DNA of 64,000 nucleotides from SAR116 cluster alpha proteobacterium HIMB100 (GCA_000238815.2 AFXB01000006.1:1-64000), one strand, 5' to 3'; shown: positions 49,117-59,393, counted from the first letter of the stretch. A program made the numbers and translations. Notes: generated from the sequence alone by a model not told the origin.

Positions 49117-49629
49117 GTGGATATCAGACTGCAGGCAGACACAGATGCACAAGCTGTTGATGGCTTGATGAAAGCGGCGTTCGGCGCGGTGCGCAGCCAG
49201 CGTGCAGTATGGCATTTGCGGCCTGGCCCGCCAGTTCAGAGCTTATGCCTTGTGGCGTCAAAAAATAATAAAATCTGCGGCAGCTTGCGGTTCTGGGAAG
49301 TGCTGGTCTGTGGCCGCCCGCAGTTATTATTAGGTCCGCTGGCGGTTCAGCCAGAGCTGCATGGTCAGGGCTATGGACGTGCGCTGGTTATTGATGGGTT
49401 GCGGCGGGCCCAGCAACAGAGCCAATGGGACTTTGTGCTGGTTTCAGGCGATCCTGATTATTATCCTAAATTCAGCTTTTCTGCTGTTGCTGCAGGCCAG
49501 TTTATCTGGCCTGGCGATATTGCACCTAATGTCTTGCATATTCGCGCCTTGCATAAAACCGGATTAGACAGCCTGCCTGATGGCCCAAGCGCCGTTTTGC
49601 CGATCACAGGCCGGATAACAGGAGACTGA
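49117..49629 (+). CDS. GNAT family N-acetyltransferase
   Basis: Acetyltransferase-fold protein of 170 residues. The acetyl-CoA loop is seen in QPELHGQGYGRALVIDGLRR (Q/R-x-x-G-x-G-like), preceded by the beta strand LLLGPLAV. The start is GTG at 49117 after GGGGGTAG. The C-terminal part, with GDPDYYPKFSFSAV, resembles the YhbS-type predicted N-acetyltransferases (COG3153). It lies 37 bases after gltB and three bases before a GST gene. Substrate unknown. Confidence 0.85.
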   Translation: MDIRLQADTDAQAVDGLMKAAFGAVRSQRAVWHLRPGPPVQSLCLVASKNNKICGSLRFWEVLVCGRPQLLLGPLAVQPELHGQGYGRALVIDGLRRAQQQSQWDFVLVSGDPDYYPKFSFSAVAAGQFIWPGDIAPNVLHIRALHKTGLDSLPDGPSAVLPITGRITGD

Positions 49630-49632
49630 TCG

Positions 49633-50301
49633 GTGGCTGTTCTGCATCACTATCCTTTATCGCCATCCAGCCGGTTTATTCGCCTGCAATGTGCTGAATA
49701 TGGGCTGGATATCAGCTTGCATACACAAATTCCCTGGCTGCGTGACGAAGCGTTTCTGTCCTTGAATCCGGCAGGTGATGTTCCGGTTCTGGAAGATGAA
49801 GATTTAGGTGTTGTCTGTGGTGCCCGGGTGATCAGCGAATGGCTGGAAGAAATTGTTGAGACCAGCAGCCTCATGCCGGAAACAGCAGGTGAACGTGCCG
49901 AGGTCAGGCGGCTGATAGACTGGTTTGAAACAAAATTCACGCTTGAAGTATCGCGTCCGCTTATCCGTGAGCGGATCATCAAAAGATTTGATTCCGGACA
50001 GCCTGCCTCGTCAACAGTGATGCGGGCTGCACTGGCAAATGCACAAATTCACCTTGGTTACATTGACTGGTTGGCGTCACAGAATCTGTGGCTGGCCGGG
50101 GCGGATATGTCATTGGCTGATCTGGTTGCAGCTGCACATTTGTCTGTACTTGATTATTTTGGTGACATTGACTGGGATCGCTATCAGGAAGTCAAAATGT
50201 GGTATATGAAGCTGAAAAGCCGGCCAAGCTTCCGCCCGCTTTTATCTGATATTCTGGTCGGCATGCCGCCAGCGGCTCATTACAGCGAGCTTGATTTTTA
50301 G
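49633..50301 (+). CDS. glutathione S-transferase family protein
   Basis: GST-fold protein of 222 residues. The thioredoxin-like half opens LHHYPLSPSSRFIRLQCAE with a serine in the position of the catalytic residue, has NPAGDVPVLEDED with the cis-proline that binds glutathione, and the helical half carries WLAGADMSLADLVAAAHLSV, the N-capping box. The GTG start at 49633 follows CAGGAG. It overlaps neither neighbour and is convergent with the hydrolase gene. Substrate unknown. Confidence 0.88.
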   Translation: MAVLHHYPLSPSSRFIRLQCAEYGLDISLHTQIPWLRDEAFLSLNPAGDVPVLEDEDLGVVCGARVISEWLEEIVETSSLMPETAGERAEVRRLIDWFETKFTLEVSRPLIRERIIKRFDSGQPASSTVMRAALANAQIHLGYIDWLASQNLWLAGADMSLADLVAAAHLSVLDYFGDIDWDRYQEVKMWYMKLKSRPSFRPLLSDILVGMPPAAHYSELDF

Positions 50302-50302
50302 A

Positions 50303-51100
50303 TCAGGCCGTCTGCGGGCCTGCTGATATGATATTATGCAGGTTGCGGACAACAGAACAGATCTGCTCAATCTGGCTATCTTCAGAAAACCGGTGCCCCG
50401 CAGCTTTATCTAAAATGACCTGCACATCGATCGAACACCATTGTTCTGCAATTTTGATGGCTGTCTGCCAGGGCACTTCATGGTCTGCCATGCCTTGTAA
50501 CAATCTTACCGGCAAATGAAGGTCCACAGCCTTATCCAGAACCAGATTTTTACGACCGTCTGTGACCAGATGATAGGGATAAATCACATCTTCTGGTGCA
50601 TAAGCATTTGGAAGCGCGATTTGCCCGGTTGTTTTCATCTGTTGTTTCTGTGCGGCGGTCAGCGCGTCCCAAATCAGTGTTTCTGTGAAATCAGGGGCAG
50701 CGGCAATCCCGACCAGACCGGCGACCCGTTCCGGGCGTTCCTGCGCTGCTCTTATCATCAGCCATCCGCCCAGCGATGAGCCGACAAGAAGCTGTGGGCC
50801 AGTGGTTAACTCATCAAGCATCAAGACACAATCATCAACCCATTTTGAAATGGTGCCGTCTAAAAACGCGCCATCAGACAGCCCATGGCCGAAATAATCA
50901 AATCTCAGGAACGGGATATCTGCATCAGCGGCTAATTGGTGCAGAACCTCTGCTTTGGTTCCGAACATGTCAGAACCGTGACCCGCCAGAAACACCAGCC
51001 CGGGGACGTCGGCACAGCCTTGATGACGCAAATAGGCGCGTTTTGTGCCGTCAGGACAGCTCAGAAAAGAAACCGCATCTTTATGGCCGGTATTTTGCAT
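50303..51100 (-). CDS. alpha/beta hydrolase (ABHD10-like)
   Basis: Serine hydrolase of 265 residues. The oxyanion strand is FLAGHGSDMFG, the nucleophile elbow is VGSSLGGWL (G-x-S-x-G), the acid lies in QGMADHEVPW and the catalytic histidine in AAGHRFSE. It resembles the short hydrolases near mitochondrial ABHD10, which remove acyl groups from proteins; that match is by motif and size only. It is convergent with the GST gene and divergent from the glycosyltransferase. Confidence 0.87.
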   Translation of the reverse strand: MQNTGHKDAVSFLSCPDGTKRAYLRHQGCADVPGLVFLAGHGSDMFGTKAEVLHQLAADADIPFLRFDYFGHGLSDGAFLDGTISKWVDDCVLMLDELTTGPQLLVGSSLGGWLMIRAAQERPERVAGLVGIAAAPDFTETLIWDALTAAQKQQMKTTGQIALPNAYAPEDVIYPYHLVTDGRKNLVLDKAVDLHLPVRLLQGMADHEVPWQTAIKIAEQWCSIDVQVILDKAAGHRFSEDSQIEQICSVVRNLHNIISAGPQTA

Positions 51101-51229
51101 GGCTGGTCTTGTCCTTTCCTATCGCGATGTGCAGGGATGTAAGAAACAAAAATTAGGTCGTTGCCAAAGCGAGGCTGACACGCTACCTGTATCGTTGTAT
51201 CATTTTATCTCGCTATCAATAAGAAATTT

Positions 51230-52396
51230 ATGCCCAAACAACACTCCATTACGCGCCCGGTCATCGTGCAGATTCTGCCTGCCCTGAACAGAGGCGGGGT
51301 AGAGCGTGGCACAGTCGAAATCGCCAAAGCAGTTATTGGTCGCGGCTATAAGGCGGTGGTAATCAGCAATGGCGGTTTGCTGGAAAACCAGCTGACCCGA
51401 ATGGGTGCAAGCGTACACCGGCTGCCGGTTCATTCAAAAAACCCGTTCAGATGGCCTTTCATCCGGTCAAAATTATCAGATATTCTGCGTGCGGAAGGTG
51501 CGGACATTGTTCATGTCCGCTCACGGGCTCCAGCCTGGATAGCCCTGCCGGTTGCAGCCCGCCTGTCCATGGCAACAGTCTCGACCATTCACAGTAAATT
51601 TGCGCCTAAAAATGCGATCAAACATCTGTATAACCGCAAAATGCTGAAAGCAGATGCGGTGATCGCCATATCAGATTTCATCAAATCGATTATCGCCAAA
51701 CATTATGCCCAGCATAAATCAGAAGAAGATGTGACAGTCATTCATCGCGGCGTTGATACAGTTGTGTTTGATCCTGCCAGTGTGACCCAACAGCGGATCA
51801 TCCGCGAAGCTGAACGACTTAATCTGCCAGAAGAAGGCAGTGTTGTGATGCTGCCCGCCCGGCCAACAAGTTGGAAAGGGCATGAGGTGCTGATCCGCGC
51901 GGTTGCCGCGCTGAACAGGCCTGATGTGACCTTGTTACTGGTTGGTGCTGGTGACGGGCCGCCGCGGTTCGTTTCTGGTCTTGAACAATTGGCGCGGAAA
52001 ACGGGCCTGAATGGCCGCTTGCGGATTGCAACAGGCAGTAATGATATGCCGGCTGCCTTTATGCTGGCTGATGTGATTGCGATGCCATCCACTGTTCCTG
52101 AACCGTTTGGCCGGGTAGCGGTAGAAGCAGGGGCGATGGGCCGGCCTGTGGTGGCGTTTAATCATGGCGGGGCTGTTGAATCTGTATTGGATGGCAAGAC
52201 TGGCTGGCTGGCAAAGCCTAATGATGTCGATGATTTGACACGTGCTTTGGCCGCGGCACTTGATTTGTCACAAACAGAACGCGCCCGGCTGGCCAAACGC
52301 GCACGGGCGCATATCATCAAATTTTTCTCAAAAGAAAAAATGTGTCAGAAAACAATGGAAATTTACGATAATCTGTTGCAAGACAAGGCTGGATAG
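51230..52396 (+). CDS. glycosyltransferase family 4 protein
   Basis: GT-B fold glycosyltransferase of 388 residues. The N-terminal half opens IVQILPALNRGGVERGTVEI, typical for GT4 enzymes, and the C-terminal half has ARPTSWKGHEVLIRA, LLLVGAGDGPPR and the nucleotide-sugar motif PEPFGRVAVEAGAMGRPVV (E-x7-E). A sugar is probably transferred onto a lipid-linked or lipopolysaccharide acceptor; donor and acceptor are unknown. It is upstream of thrS, with 43 bases between them. Confidence 0.9.
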   Translation: MPKQHSITRPVIVQILPALNRGGVERGTVEIAKAVIGRGYKAVVISNGGLLENQLTRMGASVHRLPVHSKNPFRWPFIRSKLSDILRAEGADIVHVRSRAPAWIALPVAARLSMATVSTIHSKFAPKNAIKHLYNRKMLKADAVIAISDFIKSIIAKHYAQHKSEEDVTVIHRGVDTVVFDPASVTQQRIIREAERLNLPEEGSVVMLPARPTSWKGHEVLIRAVAALNRPDVTLLLVGAGDGPPRFVSGLEQLARKTGLNGRLRIATGSNDMPAAFMLADVIAMPSTVPEPFGRVAVEAGAMGRPVVAFNHGGAVESVLDGKTGWLAKPNDVDDLTRALAAALDLSQTERARLAKRARAHIIKFFSKEKMCQKTMEIYDNLLQDKAG

Positions 52397-52439
52397 CCTG
52401 TCACGCAACCCTTTTGCACGACAAACAGGATGAAAGATA

Positions 52440-54374
52440 ATGCCAACGATTTCACTCCCTGACGGATCAGAACGCCAGTATGACGCGGCGGTGACCCCGG
52501 CGCAGATCGCCAGCGATATCGGCCCTGGCCTTGCCAAGGCGGCAATGGCGGCAGTGGTAAATGGGGCAGACTGGGACTTAACCCGCGCCATTGAAGAAGA
52601 CAGCGCAGTCCAGCTCATCACGGCCAAGAATACAGATGAAGCCCTTGAACTGGTTCGTCATGACTGTGCCCATATCATGGCTGAAGCTGTCCTAGAGCTG
52701 TATCCAGATACGCAAGTCACCATTGGTCCGGCGATCGAAAACGGCTTTTATTATGATTTCCATCGTGAACAGCCCTTCACCACAGATGATCTGGCGGCGA
52801 TTGAAGCACGGATGCATGAAATTGTGGACAGGGACGAGCCGATTGAGCGGGCCGTATGGACCAGAGATGAAGCGGTCGCCTTTTATCGGGAGAAGAATGA
52901 GCCGTTTAAGGTTGAGCTGGTCGAAGCCATCCCCGCAGATGAAACTGTATCTTATTACACCCAAGGCCAGTTTATTGATCTGTGCCGTGGGCCGCATCTG
53001 CCGTCAACTGGCCGGGTCGGGCATGCTTTTAAGCTGATGAAGGTGGCCGGGGCCTATTGGCGCGGTGACTCAAACCGGCCTATGCTGCAGCGGATTTATG
53101 GTACCGCCTGGCTGACCGAAAAGGATCTGGCGCAGTATCTGACGATGCTTGAAGAAGCAGAAAAGCGTGATCACCGTAAATTGGGCCGCCAGCTGGATTT
53201 TTTCCATCTTCAGGAAGAAGCGGCCGGGTCGGTGTTCTGGCATGCCAAAGGCTGGACTCTGTATCGCGAGATTGAAATGTATATGCGTCGCCGCCTGGAT
53301 GCGGCGGGTTACAGTGAAGTGAAGACACCTCAACTTGTTGATCGCAGCTTGTGGGAAGCTTCTGGTCACTGGGATAAATTCGGCGATAATATGTTTACCG
53401 CTGAAAACACAGAAGACCGGACATTGGCTCTGAAACCGATGAACTGTCCGGGTCATGTTCAGATTTACCGCCAGGGGGTAAAATCCTATCGTGACTTGCC
53501 CCTGCGGATGGCAGAATTTGGCTCTTGTCATCGAAATGAACCGTCCGGGGCGTTGCATGGGATCATGCGGGTGCGGGCCTTTACGCAGGATGATGCGCAT
53601 ATCTTCTGTACTGAAGATCAGATTAATTCAGAATCTGTTGCATTTTGTAACCTGCTTCAGGATATATATGCCGATTTCGGTTTTGAGGATATACGGGTGA
53701 AATTTTCCGACCGGCCAGAGGTGCGGGCAGGTGATGATGCCACCTGGGATAAGGCAGAAGCCGCCCTGCGGGATGCGACAGATGCCGCAGAACTGGAAAC
53801 CGTCCTGAATCCGGGTGAAGGCGCATTCTATGGCCCGAAGCTGGAATTTGTGCTGCGCGATGCTATCGGACGGGATTGGCAATGTGGCACATTACAGGTT
53901 GATTTTGTTCTGCCAGAAAGGCTGGATGCAGAATATGTTGCCGAAGATGGTGCGCGTCACCGGCCGGTGATGTTGCATCGGGCAATTTTGGGATCACTGG
54001 AACGGTGGATTGGCATCCTGATCGAACAATATTCTGGCCGGATGCCGGTCTGGCTGTCTCCTGTACAGGTGGCTGTTGCCCCTATTACAGACAGTGCAAA
54101 TGAATATGCAGAACAGGTTTATAGCGCGGCCATGGCTGCTGGTCTGCGTGTTGAAATTGATACGCGGAATGAAAAGATTGGGTATAAGATTCGCGAACAT
54201 TCAACAGCGAAAGTGCCATTTATTCTGGCTGTTGGCGGACGTGAGGCTGAAGCCGGAACTGTTGCCCTGCGTCGTCTTGGATCAGACAAACAGGAAATCA
54301 TCAGTCTTGATGAGGCAATGTCCATGCTGGCTGACGAGGCGATGGCTCCTGATCTGAGGCGCGCAAAAACTTGA
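52440..54374 (+). CDS. thrS: threonine--tRNA ligase
   Basis: Threonyl-tRNA synthetase, 644 residues, the usual length. The N-terminal TGS domain is followed by the editing domain with the [11 protein letters not shown] histidine pair. The class II catalytic core shows motif 2 [15 protein letters not shown], the zinc cysteine in MNCPGHV and motif 3 [18 protein letters not shown]. The C-terminal anticodon-binding domain begins near [11 protein letters not shown]. The ATG has AGGATG upstream. infC follows after 127 bases. Confidence 0.98.
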   Translation: MPTISLPDGSERQYDAAVTPAQIASDIGPGLAKAAMAAVVNGADWDLTRAIEEDSAVQLITAKNTDEALELVRHDCAHIMAEAVLELYPDTQVTIGPAIENGFYYDFHREQPFTTDDLAAIEARMHEIVDRDEPIERAVWTRDEAVAFYREKNEPFKVELVEAIPADETVSYYTQGQFIDLCRGPHLPSTGRVGHAFKLMKVAGAYWRGDSNRPMLQRIYGTAWLTEKDLAQYLTMLEEAEKRDHRKLGRQLDFFHLQEEAAGSVFWHAKGWTLYREIEMYMRRRLDAAGYSEVKTPQLVDRSLWEASGHWDKFGDNMFTAENTEDRTLALKPMNCPGHVQIYRQGVKSYRDLPLRMAEFGSCHRNEPSGALHGIMRVRAFTQDDAHIFCTEDQINSESVAFCNLLQDIYADFGFEDIRVKFSDRPEVRAGDDATWDKAEAALRDATDAAELETVLNPGEGAFYGPKLEFVLRDAIGRDWQCGTLQVDFVLPERLDAEYVAEDGARHRPVMLHRAILGSLERWIGILIEQYSGRMPVWLSPVQVAVAPITDSANEYAEQVYSAAMAAGLRVEIDTRNEKIGYKIREHSTAKVPFILAVGGREAEAGTVALRRLGSDKQEIISLDEAMSMLADEAMAPDLRRAKT

Positions 54375-54501
54375 AGTTTTCAATAAAACAGACTATCTAC
54401 AACGACCAGAGCAGTTCGTTCTGTGCTCAGGCCCATGGCTTTCGGGCGGGCTTGTCCATAAAATGAGCGATAAGGACTGACAACAGCTAAAGGAGAGTTT
54501 C

Positions 54502-55038
54502 ATAGCACGTCCACGCAACGATGCGCCGCCCGCCTCTGACGGTCCGCGTATCAATACAGAAATTCGGTCATCGACTGTACGCTGCATTGACCCTGATGGT
54601 GAACAGATGGGGATTCTGACAATTGATGACGCGCTGCGCAAGGCAGATGAATTTGGTCTGGACCTTGTTGAGCTGCAACCAAATGCAGAACCACCTGTTG
54701 TCAAGATTCTGGATTACGGCAAATATAAATATCAGGCGCAAAAACGCGCGTCTGAGGCCCGCAAAAAGCAAAAAGTCATTGAGGTGAAGGAAATTAAACT
54801 GCGCCCCAATATCGACAGTCATGATTATGATGTGAAAATGCGGTCTGTGCGCAAATTCCTTGAAGCAGGGGATAAGGTGAAAATCACCCTTCGGTTCCGT
54901 GGCCGTGAAATGGCACATGTTGAATTGGGAAGCCAGTTGCTGAAACGTGTGCGTGAAGATATTGAAGAAGAGGCAAAAATCGAATCTCTGCCAAAAATGG
55001 AAGGGCGGCAGATGATTATGGTGCTGGCACCGAAATAA
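54502..55038 (+). CDS. infC: translation initiation factor IF-3
   Basis: IF-3, 178 residues, checks the start codon and keeps the 30S subunit free. The product begins with an AUA start codon at 54502: AAAGGAG lies at 54489-54495, six bases upstream, and the reading frame then gives [18 protein letters not shown], which is the expected N-terminus, followed by [18 protein letters not shown]. The first ATG is at 54607, which would remove 35 residues of the N-domain. The C-domain includes [16 protein letters not shown]. Rare start codons for infC allow autoregulation by IF-3 itself. Confidence 0.95.
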   Translation: MARPRNDAPPASDGPRINTEIRSSTVRCIDPDGEQMGILTIDDALRKADEFGLDLVELQPNAEPPVVKILDYGKYKYQAQKRASEARKKQKVIEVKEIKLRPNIDSHDYDVKMRSVRKFLEAGDKVKITLRFRGREMAHVELGSQLLKRVREDIEEEAKIESLPKMEGRQMIMVLAPK

Positions 55039-55084
55039 GCACAGCATCGGCTGGTGCCTGTGCCGAAGCAGGGGCGATCAGTTG

Positions 55085-55113
55085 TTGATTTTTGGCGATG
55101 GATTCATTATAAC
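55085..55113 (+). promoter_or_regulatory. candidate promoter for rpmI-rplT
   Basis: TTGATT at 55085-55090 and TATAAC (five of six) at 55108-55113 are separated by 17 bases. Transcription would start near 55120, leaving a leader of about 114 bases before rpmI. Confidence 0.55.
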
Positions 55114-55145
55114 ACCGCTTCCGAAAGGAAATCCAGACGCCGCAA

Positions 55146-55208
55146 CTGGGCTGAAAAGGGCTGCCCAGCCGGCATAAGATGATACCTAGCTGTCCGGATA
55201 AACCCGGA
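55146..55208 (+). promoter_or_regulatory. structured 5' leader of rpmI-rplT
   Basis: Two hairpins are visible in the leader: CTGGGC/GCCCAG (55146-55151 with 55163-55168) and TCCGG/CCGGA (55193-55197 with 55204-55208). Ribosomal protein L20 represses its own operon by binding leader RNA in E. coli and Bacillus; whether this leader does the same is an inference from position. Confidence 0.4.
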
Positions 55209-55233
55209 GCTATAAGACAGAAAAGAGGTCAAA

Positions 55234-55431
55234 ATGCCCAAAATGAAAACCAAAAGCGGAGCGAAGAAACGCTTCCGCGTCACAGCCAGTGGCAAGATCC
55301 GTGGTTCGGCTGCTTTTCTCAGCCACAATCTCCGCCGCCGTTCTCAGAAAATGAAGCGCCAGGCCCGTGGGACAATGATTCTGCATGAAGCAGACGCACG
55401 CATCGTGCGCAAATTCCTGCCTTACGCCTAG
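55234..55431 (+). CDS. rpmI: 50S ribosomal protein L35
   Basis: L35, 65 residues, with the conserved opening MPKMKTKSGAKKRFRVTASG and a strongly basic composition, ending RKFLPYA. AGAGGT precedes the ATG. It lies 195 bases after infC and 22 bases before rplT. Confidence 0.97.
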   Translation: MPKMKTKSGAKKRFRVTASGKIRGSAAFLSHNLRRRSQKMKRQARGTMILHEADARIVRKFLPYA

Positions 55432-55453
55432 TAGATTTTAAGGAGAACGAGAG

Positions 55454-55807
55454 ATGGCACGAGTAAGCCGCGGCGTCACCGCACACGCCCGCCACAATAA
55501 AGTTATCAAAGCTGCCAAAGGCTATTATGGCCGGCGCAAAAACACCTTCAAAACCGCAAAACAGGCGGTTGATAAAGCCCGTCAATATGCGTATCGCGAC
55601 CGGCGTGTCCGTAAGCGCGAATTCCGCGCCCTGTGGATTCAGCGAATCAATGCTGCTGCCCGTGTGCATGGCATGACCTATTCTGCGCTGATGGGCGGTT
55701 TGGCCAAGGCAGGGATCGAAGTTGATCGCAAGATGCTTGCCGATCTGGCCGTACATCAGCCACAGGCTTTTGCCACGCTGGTTGAACGCTCAAAGCAGGC
55801 CAGCTAA
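55454..55807 (+). CDS. rplT: 50S ribosomal protein L20
   Basis: L20, 117 residues, needed early in 50S assembly and a translational repressor of its own operon in other bacteria. It opens [20 protein letters not shown] and contains [16 protein letters not shown] and [26 protein letters not shown] lies before the ATG. pheS follows after 83 bases, which contain a hairpin. Confidence 0.97.
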   Translation: MARVSRGVTAHARHNKVIKAAKGYYGRRKNTFKTAKQAVDKARQYAYRDRRVRKREFRALWIQRINAAARVHGMTYSALMGGLAKAGIEVDRKMLADLAVHQPQAFATLVERSKQAS

Positions 55808-55824
55808 GCACTGTCTTTTGTGTG

Positions 55825-55849
55825 CCGGCTCAAGTCATGCCTGAGCCGG
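55825..55849 (+). other. hairpin between rplT and pheS
   Basis: An 8-bp perfect GC-rich stem CCGGCTCA/TGAGCCGG encloses a 9-base loop. No T-run follows immediately, so it may be a weak terminator, a processing site or a stabilising 3' end. Confidence 0.5.
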
Positions 55850-55890
55850 TACCCTTTGCAGGCGTTTTTGTTCAATAGTGCAGGCAGGTG

Positions 55891-56976
55891 ATGACAGATA
55901 CAGTCCAGCTAAAAGCAGAATTGATGGCAGCCATTGATGCTGCTGGGACCCTTAATGAACTTGAAACAGTGCGGCTTGATGCGCTGGGCAAAAAGGGCCG
56001 TATCTCTACCCAGTTAAAATCGTTAGGCAGTCTTGATCCTGAAGCGCGGAAAACCGCTGGTCAGGCCCTCAATCTGCTGAAAGAAGAGATTGCGGCTGGC
56101 TTGGCAGCGCGCCATTCTGCATTGCAGCAATCTGCCCTTGCTGAAAAGCTGGCCAGCGAGACAATTGATGTGTCTCTGCCTGCCCGTGCTGAAATGGCGG
56201 GCCGCACACACCCTTTATCCCGCACAATTGAGGAAATTTCTGCGATTTTTGCGGATATGGGGTTTTCGATTGCCGAAGGTCCTGACATTGAAACGGACTT
56301 TTATAATTTCACTGCACTGAATATTCCGCCTGAACATCCTGCTCGCCAGGAACATGACACATTTTATCTGAACCCGGATCAGACAGGTACGCGGCCTGTA
56401 TTGCGCACACATACCTCGCCGGTTCAGATCCGGACCATGTTGAATACCCCGCCGCCTACCCGTATTATTGTGCCTGGCCGGACATACCGCTCTGACCATG
56501 ATGCGACTCACAGCCCGATGTTCCATCAATGTGAAGGGCTGGTGATTGGCGAAGGCATTCATATGGGGCATCTGAAAGGCTGCCTGATTGATTTTTGCCG
56601 GGCATTTTTCGGGGTACAGGATTTGCCGGTCCGGTTTCGGCCAAGCTTCTTTCCGTTTACCGAACCCTCTGCAGAGGTTGATATTGGCTGCCGCCGTGTT
56701 GATGGCGGCCTGGAAATCGGGGCAGGTGACGATTGGCTCGAAATTCTGGGCTCTGGTATGGTGAACCCGCGGGTGTTGGAAAATTGTGGTCTTGACCCGG
56801 ACAAGGTCCAGGGCTTCGCCTTTGGCATGGGGATTGAACGGCTGGCGATGCTGAAATATGGCATTCCTGATCTGCGGACCTTTTATGACAGTGATTTGCG
56901 GTGGCTGAAGCATTATGGCTTTATGCCTGTTGATGTGCCTGGTTTGCATACCGGCCTTGGTACAGGAGGGGCGTGA
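55891..56976 (+). CDS. pheS: phenylalanine--tRNA ligase alpha subunit
   Basis: PheS, 361 residues, catalytic subunit of the alpha2-beta2 synthetase. After an N-terminal coiled coil (1-90) come motif 1 near [19 protein letters not shown], motif 2 [18 protein letters not shown] and motif 3 [13 protein letters not shown]. The alanine of the Phe-specificity pocket is in the segment with [10 protein letters not shown] chose ATG 55891, with AGG at 55882-55884; a GTG one codon earlier is possible. Its stop codon overlaps the pheT start codon in an ATGA. Confidence 0.97.
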   Translation: MTDTVQLKAELMAAIDAAGTLNELETVRLDALGKKGRISTQLKSLGSLDPEARKTAGQALNLLKEEIAAGLAARHSALQQSALAEKLASETIDVSLPARAEMAGRTHPLSRTIEEISAIFADMGFSIAEGPDIETDFYNFTALNIPPEHPARQEHDTFYLNPDQTGTRPVLRTHTSPVQIRTMLNTPPPTRIIVPGRTYRSDHDATHSPMFHQCEGLVIGEGIHMGHLKGCLIDFCRAFFGVQDLPVRFRPSFFPFTEPSAEVDIGCRRVDGGLEIGAGDDWLEILGSGMVNPRVLENCGLDPDKVQGFAFGMGIERLAMLKYGIPDLRTFYDSDLRWLKHYGFMPVDVPGLHTGLGTGGA

Positions 56977-59393
56977 TGAAATTTACCTTCTCTTGGCTTC
57001 TTGATCATCTTAAGACAGACCAGTCACTGACCGCTATTTGTGATGCGTTGCCGATGCTGGGGCTGGAGGTCGAAGACCTGCATAATCCTCTGGCTGCGCT
57101 TGGCCCATTCCAGATTGTCGAGATCATAGAGGCGACCCAGCATCCTGATGCGGACCGGCTGCGTGTCTGCCGCGTCAATACAGGCGAGGCTGAGCTGCAA
57201 ATCGTCTGTGGGGCGCCAAATGCGCGTGCAGGTCTGAGGACGGTTTTAGCCCCTGTTGGCACATATGTACCTGGCCCGGGCATAACCATTAAACAAGGGA
57301 AAATCCGCGGCCGAACTTCACAAGGGATGCTCTGTTCACTCTCTGAGCTCTGCCTTGGTGAGGATCAGGACGGCATTGCTGAGCTGCCAGCTGATGCGCC
57401 AGTGGGAACCAGTTTTGCTGACTTTGCTGAAACCGCTTTTTCCGCTCTGGTTGACCCTGTCATTGAAATTGCGATTACCCCAAACCGGGGCGACTGTCTG
57501 GGTGTGCGCGGGGTTGCTCGTGATTTGGCTGCTGCCGGATATGGCCAGCTGAAAGATATGGATTTTTCTGCTGCGGAGGGTGAATTTGACTCTGGCCTGA
57601 CCTGGCAGATTGAAGCAGAGGTAGAGGCTCTTGTGCCGCTTATCTCGGGACGTATGTTTGAAGGCGTGTCGAACGGGCCATCTCCTGACTGGATGACGCA
57701 GCGGCTCACAGCTGTTGGACAGCGGCCTATTTCTGCTCTTGTTGATATCACCAATTATGTGATGATTGATCTGGGCCGCCCGCTCCATGCCTATGACGCA
57801 GACAAGGTGACCGGTGATAAGCTCATCCTGCGATTTGCCCGTGAAGGTGAAGAAATCCTCGCTCTGAACGAGAAAACCTATTCTTGCGTGCCGGATATGC
57901 TGGTTATAGGTGATCAGCATGGCCCTGATGATATTGCAGGCATTATGGGGGGCGAGCGGTCCGGGGTCAGCGACAGCACCACACGCATGTTTCTGGAAAT
58001 CGCCATTTTTGATCCGATTAATGTGGCTGGTACCGGGCGTCAGTTAAATCTTCATTCAGATGCACGTTACCGGTTTGAACGCGGTCTTGATGCAACCTCA
58101 CCTGTCCAGATGGCTGGTTATATCGCCCGTCTGGTCCAGTCTGTCTGTGGGGGCCGGTTCAGCCATCTGGTGGTGTCTGGAAGCGCTGAGATCGCGCCAC
58201 AAATAGTGGCGTTTTCACCAGAACGGACAAAAGCCTTAACAGGGATTTCCTGTGCGGCGGATCAGCAGGCACAAATCCTGACAGATCTGGGGTTCACAAT
58301 TAAGCGCACAACTGCTGATTCATGGCAGGTAGAGGTCCCGTCCTGGCGCAATGACATCGATGGACCAGCTGATCTGGTTGAGGAAATTATCCGCATTCAC
58401 GGCTATGACAATCTGGAAATGACGGCGCTGCCGCGTGACAATTATATTGCGCAGCCAGCCTTTTCACCCGCACAGCTGCGTCCAGTATTACTGCGCCGCC
58501 TTCTGGCTGGTCGCGGCTTGATAGAGGCCGTGACATTTTCGTTTTTACGGCCTGAAGAGGCGCGCTTATTTGGCGGCGGTAATGATGCTTTGGGTTTGGC
58601 AAACCCTATCAGTACAGATCTCAGCATGATGCGGCCTTCAGTTTTGCCGAATCTGTTATCTGCTGCAGCGCGCAATGTGAACAGGTCTGTCGCGGATATC
58701 AGCTTATTTGAAGTTGGTCCGGTTTTCCTGGACCCGTCTGAGACTGGCCAGCGCACAGCGGTGGGCGGTATCCGCATTGGTGCGGCACACAGCAGAGACT
58801 GGCAGGAAGCAGGCCGGACAGTTGATACATTTGATGCCAAGGCAGACTTGCTATCTGTTCTGAATTGTCTTGGTGTGCGCACCGATAATCTGATGGTCTC
58901 AACCGACACGCCAGACTGGATGCATCCCGGCCGCTCAGGCCGCCTGTTGCTGGGCAAGACAGAGATGGGCTGCTTTGGCGAGATTCACCCACGTATTTGT
59001 GATGAATTTGATCTGCCGTCTGGTGTGGTTGGCTTTGAATTATGGTTGGACAACATTCCCTTGCCGCGTCAAAAGGGCCCGGCAAGACCATTGCTGAAAT
59101 TGTCTGCTCTCCAGCCTGTGACGCGTGATTTCGCTTTTATTGTTGATGAAGCTGTATCTGCCCAGGCACTGGTTGATGCGGTGCGGCGGGCGGCACGTGA
59201 TGTGATCACCGATATCTGTGTGTTTGATGTGTATCAGGGCAAAGGTATTGAAGAGGGCAAGAAATCTGTTGCGTTAACAGCCACATTGCAGCCAAAAGAC
59301 ACCACCTTCAGTGAAGATGACCTGTCGGCAATTTCAACACAAATTGCAGCGACAGTTGCGAAAAATTGTGGCGGTGTTTTGCGCGGCGCCTGA
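56976..59393 (+). CDS. pheT: phenylalanine--tRNA ligase beta subunit
   Basis: PheT, 805 residues, contacts tRNA and carries the editing site. Order: the EMAP-II-like tRNA-binding domain (about 40-150, with ADRLRVCRVNTGEAELQIVC), the B3/B4 editing domain, B5, the catalytic-like core and the C-terminal ferredoxin-fold anticodon-binding domain (ALQPVTRDFAFIVDEAVSA). AGGAGGGG lies just before the ATG at 56976. Convergent with leuA. Confidence 0.97.
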   Translation: MKFTFSWLLDHLKTDQSLTAICDALPMLGLEVEDLHNPLAALGPFQIVEIIEATQHPDADRLRVCRVNTGEAELQIVCGAPNARAGLRTVLAPVGTYVPGPGITIKQGKIRGRTSQGMLCSLSELCLGEDQDGIAELPADAPVGTSFADFAETAFSALVDPVIEIAITPNRGDCLGVRGVARDLAAAGYGQLKDMDFSAAEGEFDSGLTWQIEAEVEALVPLISGRMFEGVSNGPSPDWMTQRLTAVGQRPISALVDITNYVMIDLGRPLHAYDADKVTGDKLILRFAREGEEILALNEKTYSCVPDMLVIGDQHGPDDIAGIMGGERSGVSDSTTRMFLEIAIFDPINVAGTGRQLNLHSDARYRFERGLDATSPVQMAGYIARLVQSVCGGRFSHLVVSGSAEIAPQIVAFSPERTKALTGISCAADQQAQILTDLGFTIKRTTADSWQVEVPSWRNDIDGPADLVEEIIRIHGYDNLEMTALPRDNYIAQPAFSPAQLRPVLLRRLLAGRGLIEAVTFSFLRPEEARLFGGGNDALGLANPISTDLSMMRPSVLPNLLSAAARNVNRSVADISLFEVGPVFLDPSETGQRTAVGGIRIGAAHSRDWQEAGRTVDTFDAKADLLSVLNCLGVRTDNLMVSTDTPDWMHPGRSGRLLLGKTEMGCFGEIHPRICDEFDLPSGVVGFELWLDNIPLPRQKGPARPLLKLSALQPVTRDFAFIVDEAVSAQALVDAVRRAARDVITDICVFDVYQGKGIEEGKKSVALTATLQPKDTTFSEDDLSAISTQIAATVAKNCGGVLRGA

